A model generated the notes under the pieces. It searched no databases. It was not told the DNA's origin and saw only the letters and a list, made by a program, of their open reading frames with translations. Source: Castanea sativa (taxonomy: Eukaryota > Streptophyta > Magnoliopsida > Fagales > Fagaceae). Taken from it: DNA of 64,000 bases. How positions within the stretch are numbered: the stretch's first letter is position 1; each line of letters opens with the position of its first letter. A program made the translations under genes and the position numbers. The stretch lies in NCBI RefSeq assembly GCF_040712315.1, contig NC_134020.1, positions 10,323,251 to 10,387,250 on the forward strand. The letters run 5' to 3'. This document shows positions 57,840-64,000 of this stretch, piece after piece.

Positions 57840-60813
57840 GAAAAATAAAAATACAAGTCTTACATCACTGGGACTTCGAGTCTGCCTGCGTGAGGATCTC
57901 CTTGATCCACCTCTAGAGGTGCCACCTTTAGTATTTCCTTCTTGACTTGAAAAAAAGCGAGGATCATATTGACGATTTTCAAGTTCAAGGCTCCTAATCC
58001 TTTCCTCCAAAGTTCTTCTGGTAGCATCAGCAGCCTCCATTTGATGTGCCTAAAAAGTTAGCAGAATCAAGTGTTAATCCCACCATTAAGCACAATTCAA
58101 GCAAGAGATACTTAGAGAGTAACAAGGCATACCTAGCTCGAATCATTAAGCACATATTGGGAGGATTGAGTACGAGCTAATGACTGCAAGCCTCCTATCA
58201 TCCGCATGCTTTCCTACTCAAGATCCACATCAACCTGAAGCACAAATTCGCCAGATCATGAACCATTCAATAAGCCAAGAAGAAATAAGGACAAGGAACG
58301 AAGAATTCAAGAACACATCGGATCGGGCCAAGGAACATTCGACATGTGCTTCGGCCTATTCAAGGGCATGGAACTATACGTTCCATCAAGATTCATCACA
58401 TCATATTGCCATGCTGAAACATGAGGATAAGTCTCCATAAAGGAGCTAGAAGAACTACCAGCATGATGAGGAGAAGGAATTTCTTCCTCTTCATCTCCCT
58501 TTTCATCTCCCTTTTCATCTCCTTCAGATGGTAGAGGCTGAAAATCCAACATACAAATTTTCTCATTAAGCAGAAATATGGAAAGAATTTGCAAAATGAA
58601 TATTTGACTTTAGAAAGGAAAAGAAGTACCATTTGGCCAGCCAAGCAACCTTACAGATGAGTTTCAATAAATTCAGAATAAGATCCTATCATTCCTAGAA
58701 CAACAAGACCCGCATGGGCCTGGGCAATCTCTTCATCAATCAGAAAGTCATCTAACCGAACAGAGGGACAAGGAGGAACTGGAATTTTTGTAGGAGGATA
58801 TACAGGATGAACTTGGGGCGACACCTGATCACCAAGATACCAATACCTTCCATGCCCACATTCAAACAATGCCTGACAACCATTCAGCTCCAAAGCCCGT
58901 TTACACTCTGCATACACCTCACATCCAGCTCAAGGATCTAAAGACATCTGAAAAACCACAAAGAAACCTAGATTGAGAAATGGTCAAACCATAATCAAGC
59001 ACCAAAGATCCTACACAAAAAAAAAAAAAAAAAGAAAAGGTGAAGAAGAGGAAGGACTTACGTCATCAGCAGTCAAATTGTCGATCACCAAGCGCCAAAT
59101 TTCCAAAGAACGTCGGGAGGTCACTGACAAACGATACTGGGGCAACCAACGGAGAAATCTAGGAAAAATGCTAGCAACTTCCTCTCGTGTTTCATGACCC
59201 ACTCCGAAATACTCATACATCCAAACTTGAAAATTTTCGCAACACCATTACCACAAAGCCAAAATAACTTTCCAAAGCTTACACATAGCCAAAAAATTCT
59301 AAACCTCACCTACCATACAAATGGAGCCCCACCCAAGCTTGAAAGACTCTGCCTAGAGAGTTAGGTCATGAAGCGTATCAGGGTAGCATAGGCCATGCCG
59401 CTCTAGTCATAATTTCAAATTTGTCCAATTTTTCTCGAGCTTTCTAGGTAGCGCAAGTTCACAATACTGCCTAAATTCAGACACAAGAAAGTCCTAGCAA
59501 GAAGAAGCATGAACATATGAGCACCTTTTGCTGCAGTCTCACAATGAGGAATATTTTCACATAGCCAAGAGAAAGGGATATTGTTACTCCTCATTCTAGA
59601 AGGCACTACACCTAGAAGTTTTTTGAGTTCAGCTGAAGTAAAGGAATCATTGAAAAGAATTCTTTCACCATCCAACCTTAAACCGATGATAACAGAGAAG
59701 TCATAAGGTGTCAACATTACCTCCCCAATACGAGGAAAGTGAAAGGTACATGTAGTGTCCTAAAAGCCTTCTGCCAAGGAAAGAAGTAACTTAGATCTTT
59801 GTATTCGTGTGTCTCATGATTCAACAAAACTTCAAAGAAAGTGCCAAAGCTTGCTTCATTGATAATATTTTTATGCTTGGAGACAATGCGACCCATGCAC
59901 TTTTTTAACATTTGGAGACTGCCTTGACTCTTAAGGCTCTGCAACACAGAAGTTCAGCTCATCAATTTTTGATGACCAAAACCACATCACAAAAAAAAAA
60001 AACCAAACCAATGCCCTACCAAAATTTCGCCACAATCAAAATTCTTCGCATATCCATACACAACTACCAAATTTTTCCATAGCAAGAAAAAAAAAGTTCC
60101 CACATTTCCAAAATAGCAAAAATTTCCACAAACTCATGCCCATGCACAAATAAATTCTCACATGGCCAAAATCATAATCACAAAAATTTTCCATGAATCC
60201 ACATCACATGCCCAACAAAAATTTTCAAAATTTCATGCCTCATAAAATTTTTCCCATGTCCAAAATTTTTCCATACCCGCAAATTTACCCACAAAATTTG
60301 TCATGTCCATTAAAACAAAGTTTACGCATATCAAAAATTTTTCTCCATATCTATCATGAACATATTCACGTGAGCCTACCACAAAATTTTCACAATACCA
60401 ACACTCCTAAAATCCAAATCAAAATTCATCCAATAACATCAATCTCTACCTACATTGTCAAAATTCCATAAGCTACCAACATTATCCAAATTGCATCATG
60501 ATCAAGTAAAAAAACAATACTTCAAGAATGTTCCAAAACCAACATTTTTCCAACAAAACCCATCACACAATGCCTTAAATTTCAAAAAACTTAATGATAA
60601 TATCTCACCATGAAACTTTCAATGAAACATGCAACAACACTTTTTCCAAGCATAGAAACCAAAGAAAAAACTCACCTTGGTGTCTACATGACAATATGGA
60701 GCATGGGTCCTAGGTTCTTAATGAAGTCCATCCTCCTCATGCCAATCAAATGATGGATCATATTTCTTATTATGAAAAGTAAGAAAAGAAAGTCCTTTGG
60801 AAGAAGAAGCCAT
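57840..60813 (-). pseudogene. Antisense gene 2 of element 3 (plant mobile domain protein), decayed
   Basis: Exon 1 is 60813-60676 (MASSSKGLSFLTFHNKKYDP ... HVDTK|GTGAGT), with an internal TAA near 60720. The first intron is 60675-59939, ending TTGCAG. Exon 2 starts SLKSQGSLQMLKKCMGRIVS and holds the plant mobile domain (PF10536-like: FHFPRIGEVMLTPYDFSVII, GLRLDGERI, FSWLCENIPHCE, HMFMLLLARTFLC), broken by TAG and a one-base shift near 59765. Later pieces: YEYFGVGHETREEV, FLRWLPQYRLSVTSRRSLEI, ELNGCQALFECGHGRYWYLG, an acidic GDEKGDEKGDEEEE repeat, and a basic coiled-coil end (TRRTLEERIRSLELENRQYD) to ~57880. Mobile-domain proteins occur both in plant hosts (MAIN/MAIL) and in transposons; its place inside the element favours the latter. 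Confidence 0.6.
59945..60670 (-). other. Long first intron of the mobile-domain gene, strongly strand-skewed
   Basis: The plus strand is almost devoid of G and rich in A and C (CCAAAATTT, CCACAAAATT repeats), so the transcribed minus strand is T/G-rich. U-rich introns are normal in plants, but here the skew extends over ~700 bases. Confidence 0.5.
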
Positions 60814-61121
60814 CTTGATGTAAAGAAAATTAGATTTGAAAAATGGGTTTCACCAAAATGGGTGTGTTGAAAATGCTCAAAATACAAGGATTTAAAGAAA
60901 TATTGATTGAAATGGATGAGGGAAGCTTGAGAATCTTAGAGAAGTGTTTTTTATGAGAAGAAATGGTGAGATGAAGAAGAAAAATCAAGGGGAAAAAGAA
61001 GGTGAATAGTGACAATGGAGGAAGAAAGGTGGAGAAGGATGAAACCAAAAAAGAAAAAAGAGAGAGACAAAGGAAGTGGGGGGCCAAAATTCGGCCCCCA
61101 CACTTTAAACTCAACCAAGAG

Positions 61122-61154
61122 CTAAGTCAACTCAGTCGAACTGAGTTGACTTAG
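61122..61154. repeat. Perfect inverted repeat, 15-bp arms, 3-base loop, made of TTGAC cores
   Basis: CTAAGTCAACTCAGT, CGA, then the exact complement. It contains GTCAA and TTGAC in both arms, with another GTCAA just after. TTGAC is the WRKY (W-box) core. It lies upstream of the mobile-domain gene. A second stem, GGGGGCC/GGCCCCC, lies 20 bases away (61079-61100). Confidence 0.7.
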
Positions 61155-61159
61155 TCAAC

Positions 61160-61763
61160 CAAAAAAACAAAATTCCAAAGTTTTCCAAATATCTTTTGAA
61201 ACTCTAAATTCATTAAATTTTCATCTCCAAATCATTAAAAAAAAAAAAAAAGAGAAAGAAGAAAATGAAAAAATTCACATTTTCCAATACCAAATCTTTT
61301 TCTAAATCCAAACCTCCAATTTTCAAAGAAAAAAAAAATTCAAACCCTAGGTTTCATGATCAAAATTTCAAGTCTTAATTTTTAAAATTCCAAATCTCAA
61401 AATTTCAGATTTCAAATGCCAAATTTCAAATCAAAATCTCAAAGTTTCAAAGTCTCAAAATTTCAAAAGTCAATTTCAAAACTTCTGAGTTTCAAAAATC
61501 AAATGTTTCTCAAAAATAAAATCTCTTGACAATTAAACTTTTCTTGATAAAGTTTAAATCAAGAAGGAACAAACGAAAATCACACATGTCAAAAGCAAAG
61601 GGACAACAAGCACTCATCAATTAAAGTCTAATTCCAAATTTTGAATTTTTCCAGGCAATAGCTTGGTTTCAAGGACAAGAAGCCCTTGATTATCTCAGTC
61701 AAGATCAGAATCATTGAACCTACGTATCCAAGATCAATATCATGGTCATAAACATTGCCTTTC
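61160..61763. other. Low-complexity A/T/C-rich stretch
   Basis: TTTCAAA and CTCAAAATTTCA motifs repeat irregularly between 61200 and 61530. No gene. Confidence 0.5.
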
Positions 61764-62186
61764 CTCAAGATCAAGCCTGTTGGTCGCAGACACTTCTTTC
61801 GTCAAGACCAAGCCTGTTGGTTGCAAACACTCCTTTCGTCAAGATCAAGCCTGTTGGTCGTAGAAACTCCTTTCATCAAGATCAAGCCTGTTGATCGCAG
61901 ACACTCCTTTCGTCAAGATCAAACATGTTGGTTGTAGACACTACCTTTGTCAAGATCAAGCCTGTTTTTCGCAGACACTCCTTTTGCCAAGATGAAGCCT
62001 GTTGGTTGCAGACATCCCCTTTCGTCAAGATCAAGCCTATTGGTCGCAGACATCCCCTTTCGTCAAGATCAAGCCTGTTGGTCCCAGACACTCCTTTCGT
62101 CAAGATCAAGCTTGTTGGTCGCAGACACTCCTTTCGTCAAGATCAAGCCTGTTGGTCGCAGACACTACTTTCGTCAAGATCAAGCC
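61764..62186 (+). repeat. 37-bp minisatellite, about 11 copies
   Basis: Unit CTCCTTTCGTCAAGATCAAG + CCTGTTGGTCGCAGACA, repeated with a few changes and occasional one-base insertions. Because 37 is not a multiple of three, it is open in several frames on both strands, which yields spurious repeat proteins. Located between the antisense genes and the 3' LTR of element 3. Confidence 0.9.
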
Positions 62187-62466
62187 CCCCTAGTCACAAA
62201 CAATCCATTATCTAGATTAGAGTGAAAAAGTCTCTCAGTCATATCAATTGTCAAGAATCTTTCCCAAGTTCATCAATTACCAGCTAAGTCAAGTATTTCA
62301 TTGTTTTGTCAAAAAGATAAGGCACTAGTTCTATGTTCCAAAGTTTTAGGTCCAAGGGCTAGGTAATCTTTGAAAATTCAACCTCAATTAAATAAAGGTC
62401 ACTATAATCAGTGTCTTTGTTTTACATTGACATTCGCTTTCCAAGCCCTGTCAATGAGAGGCATTC

Positions 62467-64000
62467 TGTAAACACTAGATTTTGCTCCCATGATTTAATC
62501 AAGGAAGATGACTGGAGTGACCATCCATGTACCCTAATAAATCATTCTTACATTACATGCATCATTTTTCTCTCGCATTACATGCATCAATTTATTCTTG
62601 CATTGCATGCATCGATTCATTCATTGCATATCACAACAATGATCTTGAGATTCTAACAGTCGCAACGGTGTGTCCGGTTTCTAAATCGAACCATCGGATC
62701 GAAAGATATCGCATGATCAAGCTTGCATAGTCCATATGCATTGTGGCTAGGAAGAGTCGACCACACATGATTAATTTAAGTTAATTCTGATTGGTCAAAC
62801 AATTAAAATTAAATAAATAATTTTGTGATTGGTTGATAAATAGTGTTTGAAGTAAGGTTGCATGCATAGGAATAAAAGGGATGATTGGATAACAATAAAA
62901 TTATGGATAATCTGAACTTTATCAAGAATTATTTTAAGGGATTTATCCACAAGATGATTGTTCAAGATAATTTTTCTTAAAAAGCCTGAATTATCCAAAA
63001 AAGAGATAAAAAAAATCATAAACGAAGGATGAAAACACGTCTAGGTGCAAGGACTGTTCAAAAAACCCTAGAAGAGTAGTCCAAATGGCACCCGAACATG
63101 AAAGTGCGTTCAGTGTCCAAGAGGCAATTCGGCACTTTTGGAATGCCAAATTGTCCCTTTTTGGGCTTTGGCCCAACGGCCTTCGGGTGACAATAAGGCA
63201 CACCTTTTTTGACCTTTTCGCAAAAGGATGAGTCCGGATTCACATCCTAATCGCCCATGCCTATTTTTTAGAGATTTCTAGCCTCTGTAAATAGAGTCTG
63301 AGAGGCATAAGTTTTGAGACTCTCAAATTGCTGATATTAGCTGATTCTCTCTGGGGTTTGCTACAAAAATAGGGTTTTTAGGTTTCAAAGAAAACTGAAT
63401 AAGTTTCTTTGAACCCTAAAACATCCTCTCAAGTAGAAGAGTGCTCATGCAAGAGGTTTTTTTCTAACCCTTTTTTTTATTATTATTTTTTTTTATTTTA
63501 TGTTTCTCTTAATCATGATGATGCATGCTTTCTTGTTTTCATTATTCATATTCTGACTTGGTAATTTAGATTAACAAAATATGCTCTTGATTTTTGTTGT
63601 TACTATAATTTTTTTCTTAGTTTTACAGATCTGCATGTACTTAACACTTTTTTTTTTTCAAAATAAAATGAATCTACATATTCCTTAGATGTAGATCTGA
63701 ATTTTTCTTCAAAATAAAATGGATTTACATCTTCCTTAGATGTAGATCTAAATTTTTCTCAAAATAAAACAGATCTACATCTTCCTTAGATGTAGATTTG
63801 AATTTTTCTTAAAACGAAAACTGATTTTGTATCTTCTTTAGATACAAATCTGATTTTTTTTTTAATGCATGCAGATTTTTGAAATAAAGAAAGAAATCAT
63901 GTATTTTTGTTTGCTTTGTTTGGTCCATGTAGCATGAAATTATTTTATGAATGAGATCCTCTCCATAATTTTTTTTTCAAAAATAAAAACAAATTAGATT
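62467..64000 (+). repeat. Probable 3' LTR of element 3 (continues past the window)
   Basis: Begins TGTAAACACTAGATTTTGC after a purine-containing AATGAGAGGCATTC. It includes an array of CATTACATGCATCA units (62555-62630), a GCCAAA/TTTGGC-rich stretch near 63100-63180, a possible TATA region near 63280 (TGTAAATAGAG) and transcribed-leader-like sequence after it. No second LTR copy is in the window, so the border is inferred. Confidence 0.45.
63668..63856 (+). repeat. Four ~54-bp units, each a hairpin around ATCTACATCT
   Basis: Units carry ATCTACAT..ATGTAGAT, ATTTACATCT-TCCTT-AGATGTAGAT, ATCTACATCT-TCCTT-AGATGTAGAT and TTTGTATCT-TCTTT-AGATACAAA. The last unit changes both sides of the stem together. 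Separated by GAATTTTTCT(T)CAAAATAAAA. Confidence 0.7.

Larger units (their letters stand above)
48024..64000 (+). mobile_element. Tat-type Ty3/gypsy element 3, 5' truncated, with two antisense genes
   Basis: Plus order: end of gag, protease, acidic linker, RT, two RNase H regions, integrase (to ~54540), hairpin array (54582-54836), two minus-strand genes (55080-56377 and 57840-60813), a 37-bp minisatellite (61764-62186), and a probable 3' LTR from 62467 running out of the window. Tat traits: double RNase H, long non-pol 3' part, antisense genes, tandem repeats near the 3' LTR (the last described for the related Ogre elements). Broken by many stops and shifts. Confidence 0.8.

Noticed and set aside
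57840..60813. Mobile-domain gene as an intact host MAIN/MAIL gene
   Set aside because: Stops in exon 1 and exon 2, a frame shift, and its place between the gypsy pol and the presumed 3' LTR point to an element-borne pseudogene. Host origin cannot be fully excluded.
61764..62186. Regular 37-bp repeats that could be taken for a CRISPR array
   Set aside because: There are no unique spacers: the units are directly adjacent, and the setting is a plant retroelement.
61755..62225. Open frames coding Ser/Arg/Phe-rich repeat proteins
   Set aside because: They exist in several frames because a 37-bp repeat lacking stops is open everywhere. No start context or homology.

Overview
The window looks like nuclear DNA of a flowering plant, most likely a woody dicot (no species is assigned). 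The reasons are GT-AG introns with U-rich tracts, a plant-specific bZIP-DOG1 transcription factor, and dense nested plant retrotransposons. Only two genes look like intact host genes. One is a small two-exon gene at 8813-9298 (+) for a 133-residue protein I do not recognise. The other is an 11-exon gene at 10317-14017 (-) that I identify as the orthologue of the TGA-type bZIP factor PERIANTHIA. They converge tail to tail in a ~8 kb transposon-poor island (about 6.1-17.0 kb).

Most of the rest is mobile DNA. (1) 1-6117: a Tat-type Ty3/gypsy derivative on the minus strand, internally deleted so that gag runs in frame into integrase. (2) 17061-26150: an L1-type LINE (minus) split by a Ty1/copia element (17171-22755, target duplication GGAGG). 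(3) 26723-29237: a second LINE remnant, pieces of LTRs and a MITE. (4) 29319-38405: a complete but dead Tat-type gypsy element (minus, duplication ATACT, LTRs roughly 8% apart). (5) 38406-41112: a large fold-back element and two Tourist-like MITEs. (6) 41600-47175: a third LINE split by a non-autonomous hAT element (42303-43817, perfect 8-bp duplication TCCCTTGT), with its 5' end cut by an LTR fragment. (7) 48024-64000: a large 5'-truncated Tat-type gypsy element on the plus strand that runs out of the window.

The most interesting theme is shared by all three gypsy elements. Each carries, between pol and the 3' LTR, accessory genes on the strand opposite to gag-pol. In elements 1 and 2 this is a spliced gene of the 'putative gypsy type transposon' (PF04195-like) family with a coiled-coil tail. 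In element 3 there are two: a DUF7745-like gene and a plant-mobile-domain gene. Element 1's antisense gene has its own TATA box, and the splice sites recur between elements 1 and 2. Element 3 also carries three tandem GAAA-tetraloop hairpins just after pol, a further nested hairpin, a 37-bp minisatellite, and hairpin repeats with paired changes in its LTR.

All reading was done by eye. Exon joins, repeat counts and divergence values are estimates from the printed sequence, and family names come from motif recognition rather than from a search.
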